From Desulfobacca acetoxidans (GTDB lineage: Bacteria; Desulfobacterota; Desulfobaccia; Desulfobaccales; 0-14-0-80-60-11): 6,870 nt of DNA. The stretch lies in contig DZCR01000162.1 in NCBI GenBank assembly GCA_022736495.1, positions 1-6,870 on the forward strand, in the 5' to 3' direction. The position numbers and the translations under genes were made by a program. The notes under the pieces were generated by a model, which was not told the DNA's origin, ran no database searches, and saw only the letters and a list, made by a program, of their open reading frames with translations. Below, in pieces: positions 1 to 5,860 of the stretch; positions within the stretch are counted from its first letter, which is position 1, and each line of letters starts with the position of its first letter.

Positions 1-1
1 C

Positions 2-304
2 GGCCTGGTGGTTTCCTCCCAGTCCGAGCGGAGCCAGCACCGCAACCGGGAACTGGCCATGAAGGTGCTCCGGGCCCGCCTCTATAACCTGGAGAAGCGC
101 AAACGGGCCGAAAAGAAACAAGAACTACAAGGTACCCAGAAAGACATCGCCTGGGGCAGCCAGATTCGCTCTTACACCCTCCAGCCCTACCGCATGATCA
201 AAGACCACCGCACCAAGCACGAAGAAGGCAACGTGGACGCGGTTTTAGACGGCGACCTGGACCGCTTTGTGGAGGCCTACCTGCTCAATCCGGGGGAGGA
301 ATAA
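2..304 (+). CDS. prfB: Peptide chain release factor 2, C-terminal part (5' end outside window)
   Basis: Release factor 2 recognises UAA and UGA stop codons in the ribosomal A site and triggers peptide release. The frame is open from the window edge, so this is the last 100 residues of the protein. The visible part begins just after where the GGQ catalytic loop would lie. It shows the conserved [10 protein letters not shown] segment, [17 protein letters not shown], then WGSQIRSY and the C-terminal [15 protein letters not shown]. The WGSQIRSY and VLDGDLD segments are typical of RF2 and differ from RF1. The gene ends with TAA at 302-304. The GGQ loop, the SPF tripeptide and any autoregulatory +1 frameshift site lie upstream and cannot be checked. 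The valine codon at 8-10 is internal and not a start. Confidence 0.96.
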   Translation, partial: GLVVSSQSERSQHRNRELAMKVLRARLYNLEKRKRAEKKQELQGTQKDIAWGSQIRSYTLQPYRMIKDHRTKHEEGNVDAVLDGDLDRFVEAYLLNPGEE

Positions 305-350
305 CAAACTCCCTTATGCAACTGCTGGCGGCATTGCCCCTTTTCGGTGC

Positions 351-375
351 TAGCGCAGGCTGAAGCCTGCGGCTA
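351..375. repeat. REP-like imperfect palindrome
   Basis: GCAGGCT (355-361) and AGCCTGC (364-370) form a perfect 7-bp inverted repeat around a 2-base centre. The stem extends outward through TAGC (351-354) and GCTA (372-375) with a single unpaired G. It lies in the gap between the convergent prfB and flavoredoxin-like genes. The core resembles the small extragenic palindromes that many genomes carry in many copies. No T-run follows on either strand, so a classic intrinsic terminator is not supported. Copy number elsewhere cannot be seen in this window. Confidence 0.5.
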
Positions 376-492
376 CCCGAATATGTACGGTGGCCACCGC
401 CCACCTATAGTAATGGCGGGCAGGGCCTCGGCCTCGCCTTCCTGAAAATAGACCCGGGGCCGGCCCAGCCGCGCCATTTCCGCAACCCATGG

Positions 493-1062
493 TTAGCCGA
501 TATCTTTGCCGACGGCGAAGGCCTGGCCCAGAAATTTCCCGATGCCGTGGTAGGTGCGAATCTCGGGGCCGAAGATGATGGGCCGGACTTTCTCGATATC
601 CGGAAAGCCTTTTTCTCCGATGACGCTCTCGTCGGCCTTGACGTCCAGAATCTCCCCGATGAACAGGGTATGCAGGCCGATTTCCAGCGTGTGGATCAGC
701 TTGCACTCCAACACCAGGGGGAATTCCTCCACGTAGGGGGCGTCCACCACGGTGCTGGCCACCGGGGTTAGGCGGGTGGCGGCGAACTTGTTTACGTCCT
801 TGCCAGAAGCCATGCCCAGATAATCGGCCTCCCGGACATGGGCTTCGGACGGCACGCTGATGGTAAAGGCCTGGCGCGCCACGAGGTTGCCGTAGGTATA
901 GGTGGCTTTGCGCAAGGAGACGCCAATGGCCGGGGGTTTGGAGCAGCAGATGGAGGCCCAAGCTGCGGTCATGGCATTGGGTTTGTCGTTGGCGTCATAG
1001 GTCCCCACCACCCACACTGGGGTAGGAAGGGCCATAGTCCTGGGGCCGATGGATTTTTTCAT
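493..1062 (-). CDS. Flavoredoxin-like flavin reductase family protein
   Basis: This is an FMN-binding protein of the flavin-reductase-like family (PF01613 type), 189 aa and of normal length. It most resembles the flavoredoxins of sulfate-reducing bacteria, cytoplasmic one-electron carriers linked to thiosulfate and sulfite reduction. Diagnostic N-terminal features are MKKSIGPRT at the start, PTPVWVVGTYD (residues 13-23) and NAMTAAWASICCS (29-41), which is the flavin-binding stretch with a paired Cys39-Cys40. It is followed by the SLRKATYTYGN segment. The chosen ATG at 1062-1060 is preceded by AAAGGA (1075-1070) with a 7-nt gap. The frame stays open further upstream to 1266, but that part runs into the methyltransferase gene and looks non-coding. 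It lies 77 nt downstream of the methyltransferase on the same strand, so co-transcription is possible. The exact physiological partner cannot be read from sequence. Confidence 0.88.
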   Translation of the reverse strand: MKKSIGPRTMALPTPVWVVGTYDANDKPNAMTAAWASICCSKPPAIGVSLRKATYTYGNLVARQAFTISVPSEAHVREADYLGMASGKDVNKFAATRLTPVASTVVDAPYVEEFPLVLECKLIHTLEIGLHTLFIGEILDVKADESVIGEKGFPDIEKVRPIIFGPEIRTYHGIGKFLGQAFAVGKDIG

Positions 1063-1101
1063 GACGATATCCTTTCTTGGCAGCAATGGAGTAGAAGGCG
1101 C

Positions 1102-1121
1102 GGCTTGGGGCGTGCCGAGCC
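1102..1121 (-). other. Weak hairpin between methyltransferase and flavoredoxin-like genes
   Basis: GGCTTGG (1102-1108) can pair with CCGAGCC (1115-1121) through 7 bp including one G-T wobble, with a 6-nt loop. It sits in the 77-nt spacer of the two minus-strand genes. There is no T-run, so it could be a processing or stability element, or chance in GC-rich DNA. Confidence 0.2.
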
Positions 1122-1139
1122 AGGGTTCTAAACGATAAG

Positions 1140-1799
1140 TTAAACACCCGATACCGTTTCGTCCACTTTGCGGGCCGAGATTACCACAAAACCACCCGCA
1201 CCAAAGCCCTCCTGCACCGGTTCCGGCTCGGTGATTTCGGACAAGCCTTTGAAAATGGTCTGACAAAGGTGTTCTTCCCGGTAACCCAATCTCTTCAGCC
1301 AGGCCAACACTTCCCTGACCCCGTAAAACCGGGCGTCACGGTAAAACCTGCTCTGTAGGCGGTTGGCTTCGTATAGGCGCCCCAGCGGACTGTCCTTATC
1401 TATCATGCCGATGAGAATCCGCCCCGCAAGGGTCAGCACCCGAGTAGCTTCCGTGAGGGCTTTAAAGGGGTCTCGGAAGAAACAGAGCGCAGTGATAATG
1501 GCTACCAGGTCAAAGGATTCCTGAGGAAAGGGCAGAGCTTCGGCGACGGCGCTAACCACCTGGATGCCCCGCTCTCGGGCGATGCGGGCCATGGCCCGGG
1601 CCGGTTCGATGCCCATGGCGATCTTGAGGGGGACGGCGAACCGGCCGGTTCCCACCCCCAGTTCCAGGCCGCGGCGGTGAAGGCCGGCCAAGGTTTTTAA
1701 GGCCCGGAGTTCGGACTCGTAAGAGAGTCGGTGTTGTTCAAACCAGGCGTCATATTCCCGGGCCGAGGTTTCAAAGACTTGAATGCCGGTCTTATCCAT
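1140..1799 (-). CDS. Class I SAM-dependent methyltransferase (substrate unknown)
   Basis: This is a soluble Rossmann-fold methyltransferase of the Methyltransf_11/25 type, 219 aa. Motif I is ELGVGTGRF (residues 46-54, S-adenosylmethionine binding). GIEPA (63-67) is the acidic end of strand 2, EALPF (87-91) precedes motif II, and FDLVAI (96-101) is the motif II strand. The N-terminal helix with REYDAWFEQH (14-23) is common in small-molecule or quinone-type methyltransferases of this fold. It does not identify the substrate. The start at 1799 is chosen because AGGAGG (1813-1808) sits 8 nt upstream. The longer reading to 1847 would start inside the terminator hairpin of the preceding gene. No cofactor or pathway gene beside it explains its role, so an in-vivo substrate cannot be named. 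Confidence 0.85.
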   Translation of the reverse strand: MDKTGIQVFETSAREYDAWFEQHRLSYESELRALKTLAGLHRRGLELGVGTGRFAVPLKIAMGIEPARAMARIARERGIQVVSAVAEALPFPQESFDLVAIITALCFFRDPFKALTEATRVLTLAGRILIGMIDKDSPLGRLYEANRLQSRFYRDARFYGVREVLAWLKRLGYREEHLCQTIFKGLSEITEPEPVQEGFGAGGFVVISARKVDETVSGV

Positions 1800-1807
1800 A
1801 CCCAGCG

Positions 1808-1813
1808 CCTCCT
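1808..1813 (-). promoter_or_regulatory. Ribosome binding site of the methyltransferase
   Basis: A perfect AGGAGG on the minus strand lies 8 nt before the ATG at 1799. It decides the start against the 16-residue-longer alternative at 1847. Confidence 0.8.
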
Positions 1814-1835
1814 GGCCGGCGGCCGGCCTTGCATG

Positions 1836-1867
1836 AAAAAGGGGCAAGGCGCCGGGCGCCTTACCCC
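1836..1867 (-). terminator. Rho-independent terminator after the HdrD-like gene
   Basis: Bases 1841-1867 form a GC-rich hairpin: 11 pairs with one C-A mismatch and a 3-nt loop (1853-1855). On the minus strand it is followed directly by TTTTT (complement of 1840-1836). It lies 30 nt past the TAA of the HdrD-like gene and in its direction of transcription. It separates that gene from the methyltransferase, which then needs read-through or a promoter of its own; I see no convincing one. Confidence 0.85.
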
Positions 1868-1896
1868 CTCAGGTGGGCGTACGCATTAGAGAAGCC

Positions 1897-3171
1897 TTAT
1901 TCGGCTTCGTCCATGATCAGGGCGTCGGCAATCAACTCCCAAATGTATTTTACTTCAGCATCCAGCTTGAACTTTGGCTTCAGGTTTTTCATGATCTGGT
2001 CCCGGCAGTTGGAACAGGCGCACACCACCAGGTCGGCCCCGGTGGCGACGATGTCGTCGGCCTTGAATTTGCCATGTTCAGTCTTTTCCTTCTCGTAGGG
2101 GCCGGGCCAGTTGCCGCCACCGGCACCGCAGCAGAATGAGTCCATCTTGGTATGGGGCAGTTCCCGGAAGTTGTTCATGTCGATGCAATAAGAGAGGATC
2201 TCCCGCATCTTGTCGAAGTTGGACTCGTCCCCGAAGGCGTAGTAGGCGGCGCGGCCATGTTTACAGGAGTCGTGCCAGGTAACGATACGCCCGTCGTAGA
2301 CCGATTTGTCCACCTTGATGCGGCCTTCTTTAAGCCACTCCAGGAGCACGTCGAAGAGGTAAACATAGTTGTGGCCGGTTTCCGGGCCGAACTCGTCCTT
2401 AAAATATTTATCCAGGTTCATGCGGGTGCCCCAAGAGGAACCGCCGCAGTCCGGCAGGATCATGGTTTTGGCCTCAAGGCGCTTCATGTTGTCCAGCTTG
2501 CGCCGGGCAAACTCTTTGCTGGCATCCCAATCGCAGGTGAAGATGCCCCAATCCACTGATTCCCAGTTGGTAGATGAGGTCGTCCAATCCACCTTGGCGG
2601 CATAGAAGATCTTCCACCACCACTTCATATCATCGGGTTCGGCGTAGGCCTCTTTGGAGTTCTGGTAATGGATGTAGTCCACCCCCACTTTGTCCACCGG
2701 GGTGACGAAGCCGGGGCATGCTTCTTCGGCCAGTTCCTCGCCCAATTCCTGGAGAAGCTCCACATAGTCGTCGGTGGGGATGCCCATATTATTGCCGGTC
2801 TTGAGGCACATCTCCACGCCTTTGTGGAGGACGCCAGGAACCCGATCCCGGGGACGGGCCGCTTTGGCGGTGTACCAGATATTGGTCAGATGGATGCCCA
2901 TGGGGCAGCCGTGCACGCAACGGTAACACGCGGTGCAGGTCCACACGAAGCGCGCGTCAACGAGTTCCTGGTCCATGCCCAGCAGCGCCATGCGGATGCC
3001 CTTCCGGCAATCCAGGTTTTCATCCCGGGTGCTCTCCATGCCGGTGAGGGGACAGCCGCCGGAGCACGTGCCGCAAGTATAGCAATAATTTGCATGCGCC
3101 GTGGGGACGGCATCAGCAAATATGCTTTTCTTTCTCCTTTCCGCCAGATTGCTCAGATCCAAAACATCCAT
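1897..3171 (-). CDS. HdrD/TmcB-like (Fe-S)-binding oxidoreductase with CCG domain
   Basis: This is a soluble 424-aa electron-transfer protein of the heterodisulfide-reductase-related family (HdrD, DsrK, HmcF, TmcB). Two ferredoxin-type [4Fe-4S] motifs of the form CxxCxxCxxxCP are complete at Cys30/33/36/40 and Cys79/82/85/89. The C-terminal CCG motif is complete: Cys303, Cys347-Cys348 followed by GAGGG, and Cys386xxCys389. In Hdr this motif holds the unusual cluster that handles thiol/disulfide chemistry. The first CCG repeat is degenerate, with only Cys213 and a CGG at 242-244. A middle section (184-208) is rich in tryptophan. There is no signal peptide or membrane span. The ATG at 3171 is preceded by AAGGAG at 8 nt. 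It stands alone: no membrane cytochrome b or multihaem cytochrome partner is adjacent, unlike the tmc, hmc or dsr operons. Family is firm; the subfamily is an inference. Confidence 0.88.
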   Translation of the reverse strand: MDVLDLSNLAERRKKSIFADAVPTAHANYCYTCGTCSGGCPLTGMESTRDENLDCRKGIRMALLGMDQELVDARFVWTCTACYRCVHGCPMGIHLTNIWYTAKAARPRDRVPGVLHKGVEMCLKTGNNMGIPTDDYVELLQELGEELAEEACPGFVTPVDKVGVDYIHYQNSKEAYAEPDDMKWWWKIFYAAKVDWTTSSTNWESVDWGIFTCDWDASKEFARRKLDNMKRLEAKTMILPDCGGSSWGTRMNLDKYFKDEFGPETGHNYVYLFDVLLEWLKEGRIKVDKSVYDGRIVTWHDSCKHGRAAYYAFGDESNFDKMREILSYCIDMNNFRELPHTKMDSFCCGAGGGNWPGPYEKEKTEHGKFKADDIVATGADLVVCACSNCRDQIMKNLKPKFKLDAEVKYIWELIADALIMDEAE

Positions 3172-3260
3172 ATATGTTCTCCTTCATCCTGTCAGGCATT
3201 TTTATCTATTTCACCTTAATGTATGGATATATAAAATTTTGGTTGGAAAGAAAAGATTTT

Positions 3261-3288
3261 TTGACAGGGGGTTCGGGAATTTTAGAAC
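3261..3288 (+). promoter_or_regulatory. Possible upstream sigma-70-like promoter
   Basis: TTGACA (3261-3266) is followed after 16 nt by TAGAAC (3283-3288), which matches the -10 consensus at four of six bases. It would be a second, more distal promoter for the outer-membrane protein gene. The -35 is perfect but the -10 is weak. Confidence 0.25.
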
Positions 3289-3339
3289 AATGATTCACCG
3301 GGAGCCCTGAAACCCAAAAGGGGCCGGTTAAGGTTTTTC

Positions 3340-3367
3340 TTGACAATAAATGCCATAAACATATAAA
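3340..3367 (+). promoter_or_regulatory. Strong sigma-70-like promoter for the outer-membrane barrel gene
   Basis: A perfect TTGACA (3340-3345) is followed after 16 nt by TATAAA (3362-3367); reading the -10 as ATAAAT gives a spacer of 17. Transcription would begin near 3374, leaving a leader of about 50 nt before the ATG at 3426. The surrounding DNA is strongly AT-rich compared with the genes. No equally good promoter is seen on the minus strand for the divergent HdrD-like gene. Confidence 0.65.
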
Positions 3368-3413
3368 TGCATATAGATATATTTTAACCCATGAGGTCGT
3401 GAGAACACCGGAT

Positions 3414-3420
3414 GGGAGGA
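3414..3420 (+). promoter_or_regulatory. Ribosome binding site of the outer-membrane barrel gene
   Basis: GGGAGGA lies 5 nt before the ATG at 3426. It supports this start over the in-frame GTG at 3399, which has no comparable site. Confidence 0.75.
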
Positions 3421-3425
3421 TAGTC

Positions 3426-4928
3426 ATGGAAAGGAGCAAAGCTTGGAAGACTATCGGGTATTTGGTCTTAGCGATGCTCGTTATTTTGTGCACAACCGCC
3501 GCGGCAAGTGAACTGGATCTGAGCCGATACACCAAAATAACCGATAACTGGCGACTTACCGGATACTGGCGCCTCAGATTAGAGTACCTCAACTTCTTTG
3601 ACCCCAAGGCCCGGGTGGGCAACCAGAACTCCTATGCCTACCCTGCCTTGTTGGGTCGCCTGGGGGTGAGTTTTTCATATCCCTGGATCGAAGGTTTGGC
3701 GGAGGGGCAGGTAACGGGCCTCTGGAATTTGCCGGGCGCCGCCGATGGCCGTCTCTCTGGCGGACCATTAGGTCCAGGGGCAACCTACTTTGCCACCCAC
3801 CAGCGCCATAACCAGGGGCGGCTCTTTTTACATCAGGGCTATGTGCGTTTAAAACCGCCGTTTCTGCCGGGACTGTCCTTGCAAGGTGGACGGTTTGACT
3901 ATTTCATGGAGGACGAATTCAAAACCGGCAATAAGGCCATGGATTTTCTCCGGTCCATCCGCATCGGCCAGCGGTTGGTGGGTCCATTCGGCTTCTCTCA
4001 CGTTTGGCGAGCCTACGATGGGGTCCTGACCAGCTATGATGACCGGCGGGCCAATGTCACCCTGACCTTAAGCCATCCCACCCAAGGAGGATTCGATATC
4101 AACGGCATGGAAGAGATCAGCCATATCGACCTCCTTACCGGGGTGGCCACCCTAAAGGCAGGGGCGCTGCTGCCCAATACGGAAGCGGCTTTATTCCACA
4201 TCACTTACCGGGACCAGAGGGGCGTCACCCCTACAGACAACCGCAGCTTGGCGAATCTGCCCCGTCCTCCCCTAAATAACGAACCCTTACAGATTCACAC
4301 CCTGGGAGGGCATGTACTCGGGGTCTACCCCTGGGGGCCCGGGGCCCTGGACGCCCTGACTTGGTGGGCCTTTCAATGGGGCCACTGGGGCAACCAGCGC
4401 CACTTGGCTTTCGCCTATGCCGTGGAGGCGGGCTATCAGTTCCGGCAGGCGCCCTGGAAGCCCTGGCTGCGGGTGGGGTGGTTCACCGGCTCAGGGGACC
4501 CGGATCCCCGGGACAATACTCACGAAACGTTTTTCCAGGTGTTGCCCACCGCCCGCCTCTATGCCTTTTTTCCTTTCTACAACCTGATGAACAACCGGGA
4601 CCTGTTCTTTCAGATATTCCTTTATCCTTATGCTGATGGCTTCATACGTTGCGACTATCACTCCCTTTGGTTGGATGAGGGCGCTGATTTGTGGTACTAC
4701 GGCGCCGGCGCCACCAGTCGAGACCGGCTTTTCGGATACAGTGGACGAAATACCGGAGGACGTCGCAGCCTGGCCCAGGTAGCCGAGATTACCTTTAAGC
4801 ATCAATTCAATAAGTATTTCTGGACCGAACTCTACTATGGCCACGCCTTCGGAGGGAAGGCAATGGACCTGCTTTTTAAAGACAGGCAGGCTGATTTTTT
4901 TTTCGTGGAATTCAATTGGAAATTTTGA
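3426..4928 (+). CDS. Alginate-export-family outer-membrane beta-barrel protein
   Basis: A 500-aa exported protein. Residues 1-28 form a signal peptide: Lys5 and Lys8, a hydrophobic core YLVLAMLVILC, and a TTAAAS site for signal peptidase I. The single Cys22 is not in a lipobox, since Leu precedes it. The mature part alternates aromatic and polar residues in beta-strand style (for example LTGYWRLRLEYLNFF, LHQGYVRLK, SLQGGRFDYF) and ends in VEFNWKF. The terminal phenylalanine is the usual barrel-assembly signal. The early RLEYLNFF segment, the later GR-F strand and the overall length fit the alginate export family (AlgE-like, PF13372). In anaerobes these are usually porins of unknown substrate, so alginate itself is not implied. 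It is transcribed alone, divergently from the HdrD-like gene, from the promoter at 3340-3367. The TGA at 4926-4928 follows the expected C-terminus. Confidence 0.75.
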   Translation: MERSKAWKTIGYLVLAMLVILCTTAAASELDLSRYTKITDNWRLTGYWRLRLEYLNFFDPKARVGNQNSYAYPALLGRLGVSFSYPWIEGLAEGQVTGLWNLPGAADGRLSGGPLGPGATYFATHQRHNQGRLFLHQGYVRLKPPFLPGLSLQGGRFDYFMEDEFKTGNKAMDFLRSIRIGQRLVGPFGFSHVWRAYDGVLTSYDDRRANVTLTLSHPTQGGFDINGMEEISHIDLLTGVATLKAGALLPNTEAALFHITYRDQRGVTPTDNRSLANLPRPPLNNEPLQIHTLGGHVLGVYPWGPGALDALTWWAFQWGHWGNQRHLAFAYAVEAGYQFRQAPWKPWLRVGWFTGSGDPDPRDNTHETFFQVLPTARLYAFFPFYNLMNNRDLFFQIFLYPYADGFIRCDYHSLWLDEGADLWYYGAGATSRDRLFGYSGRNTGGRRSLAQVAEITFKHQFNKYFWTELYYGHAFGGKAMDLLFKDRQADFFFVEFNWKF

Positions 4929-5081
4929 GATCCGAGTCTGGCATAAGAAGTCGTTTTTTTCCAAAAATCCATGCCTTTCTGAGACGACAAAGAGGGCGTT
5001 CATTGCTTTAAGAAGGCTAAACTTATATGTGTGCTAATTTTTTTTTAGAAGAAAATATTTGATTTCCATGAAGGGACCCTC

Positions 5082-5384
5082 TTGAACGAGAGCCTGGCCA
5101 AAGTGGCCTTTTTGACCAAGAGCCTGGCGGATGAAAACCGCCTGCGGATTCTGCTGTGCGTCAACAACGGCAAAAAGTCTGTCTCCAGTATCGTGGAAGA
5201 ACTAAGCCTGTCGCAGCCTCTGGTTTCCCACCACCTGAAGGAATTACGCCGGGCTCTGCTTGTCAAGGTGGAGCGGAGCGGGCCTTTCGTGTACTACGAA
5301 ATTGCCGACCCCAGGGTCATTCAGATTTTGGAGGACTTGAAGGAATTGGCCAACGACTTGCTGGCGGCTCGCCAGACCTTTTAG
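5082..5384 (+). CDS. ArsR/SmtB-family winged-helix transcriptional regulator
   Basis: A 100-aa dimeric DNA-binding repressor. LADENRLRILLCV (residues 15-27) is the standard ArsR helix, and SLSQPLVSHHLKELR (42-56) contains the recognition helix. The wing follows with VERSGPFVYYEI (63-74), and the C-terminal helix (79-95) would complete the dimer interface. The classical metal-binding ELCVCDL of arsenic or cadmium sensors is absent: that position reads KKSVSSIVEEL, and the only cysteine is Cys26. The signal is therefore unlikely to be metal bound at that site; redox or sulfur sensing is a guess. The start is a TTG at 5082, with GAAGGG a few bases upstream and no in-frame ATG or GTG after the stop at 5046. 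The next gene begins 13 nt after its stop, so the two are probably one transcript and the regulator may control that unit. Confidence 0.88.
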   Translation: MNESLAKVAFLTKSLADENRLRILLCVNNGKKSVSSIVEELSLSQPLVSHHLKELRRALLVKVERSGPFVYYEIADPRVIQILEDLKELANDLLAARQTF

Positions 5385-5397
5385 CAACGGGGAGGGG

Positions 5398-5859
5398 ATG
5401 CATATCATGCCCGGAATTCAAGAATGTTTAGACCGCATGACTCCGGAGGAGGCTCTGAGGGAAATTGAAGCGGCGCTGAAGAGGACCCTGCCTCTGTTTA
5501 CCGAAGAAGATCGGCTAAATTTTGTCGTCCATCTGATCGGCGGCACCAGCGACGATAAGGTGGCCAGCATGGTGCACCTCTGACTGGCGGAATGCCTGGA
5601 CGAAGGTGTCGATCCTACGCATATGTGTCAGAGGCTGGTAGAGCGGGTGGCGCAATCCAAGCAATTAATGGCCGTTGCCGACCCTGAATTGTTGGTTTTA
5701 TTTGAGGACTGGCTTGATGAACTGGAAGCAGAGGTTATCTCACTGGCCCAAAAACAAGGGTCCTTGAATCCTCAAGAGTTGGCCGCGCATCTAAACCTGT
5801 CCCAAAGGGGAAGTACCTTCCTGATGTCGAAATTGCGGAGAGAAGGAAAGCTTTCCTAA
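5398..5859 (+). CDS. Unrecognised protein with C-terminal winged-helix segment, in-frame UGA at codon 62 (possible selenoprotein)
   Basis: Read through an in-frame TGA (5581-5583), this gives 153 residues. The N-terminal half is helical and acidic (PEEALREIEAALKRTLPLF, residues 16-34, then TEEDRLNFVVHLIGG). The UGA is residue 62, in KVASMVHL-U-LAECLDEG, on the buried face of a predicted helix with Cys66 four residues on. The C-terminal part (about 113-153) looks like a winged helix: LNPQELAAHLNLS, then a recognition helix ending SKLRREGKL. I do not recognise the family. The reading continues sensibly after the TGA, and no Shine-Dalgarno precedes the ATG at 5623, so the second half is unlikely to be a separate gene. 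A SECIS-like hairpin follows the TGA. GGAGG at 5391-5395 is very close to the ATG at 5398; ATG 5407 is an alternative start. If the TGA is a true stop, this is a 61-aa product or a pseudogene. Confidence 0.5.
5592..5622 (+). promoter_or_regulatory. SECIS-like hairpin after the UGA at 5581
   Basis: ATGC (5592-5595) pairs with GCAT (5619-5622). After an internal loop, GGA (5598-5600) pairs with TCC (5613-5615), and CGA (5601-5603) with TCG (5609-5611), with one bulged A at 5612. The apical loop is AGGTG (5604-5608), 20 nt past the UGA, with G in its second position. This matches the general bacterial SECIS geometry, but 10 pairs with an internal loop could arise by chance in GC-rich coding DNA. 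Confidence 0.4.
5845..5856. repeat. Perfect palindrome at the frame junction
   Basis: GGAAAG (5845-5850) and CTTTCC (5851-5856) are perfect inverted halves; adding A5844 and T5857 gives a 14-base palindrome. It covers the last codons of the winged-helix ORF, just where readable coding sequence passes to the +1 frame. It may be an operator-like site, a leftover of a rearrangement, or chance. Confidence 0.35.
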
Positions 5860-5860
5860 G

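Noticed and set aside
1800..1847. Longer start for the methyltransferase at 1847
   Set aside because: It would begin inside the terminator hairpin of the preceding gene and has no ribosome binding site, whereas 1799 has a perfect AGGAGG.
2668..3219. Long plus-strand ORF antisense to the HdrD-like gene
   Set aside because: Its composition is that of a shadow frame in GC-rich DNA; the opposite strand carries all the family motifs.
3399..3425. GTG start nine codons upstream of the barrel gene
   Set aside because: GGGAGGA directly precedes the ATG at 3426, and the signal peptide is normal from there.
3206..3622. Minus-strand ORF across the divergent promoter region
   Set aside because: Half lies in the AT-rich intergenic region and half is antisense to the barrel gene; no domain or ribosome binding site.
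4929..5081. T-runs near 4951 and 5038 as terminators of the barrel gene
   Set aside because: No convincing stem lies directly before either run. A weak TTGCTT/TATATG pair at 5003-5029 has only a 15-nt spacer and was also left out as a promoter.
5795..5850. A third TGA (5822) in the DsrE-like frame with nearby cysteines, suggesting that frame is coding earlier
   Set aside because: It overlaps the winged-helix coding sequence, whose frame is far more protein-like here; the cysteines are probably chance.
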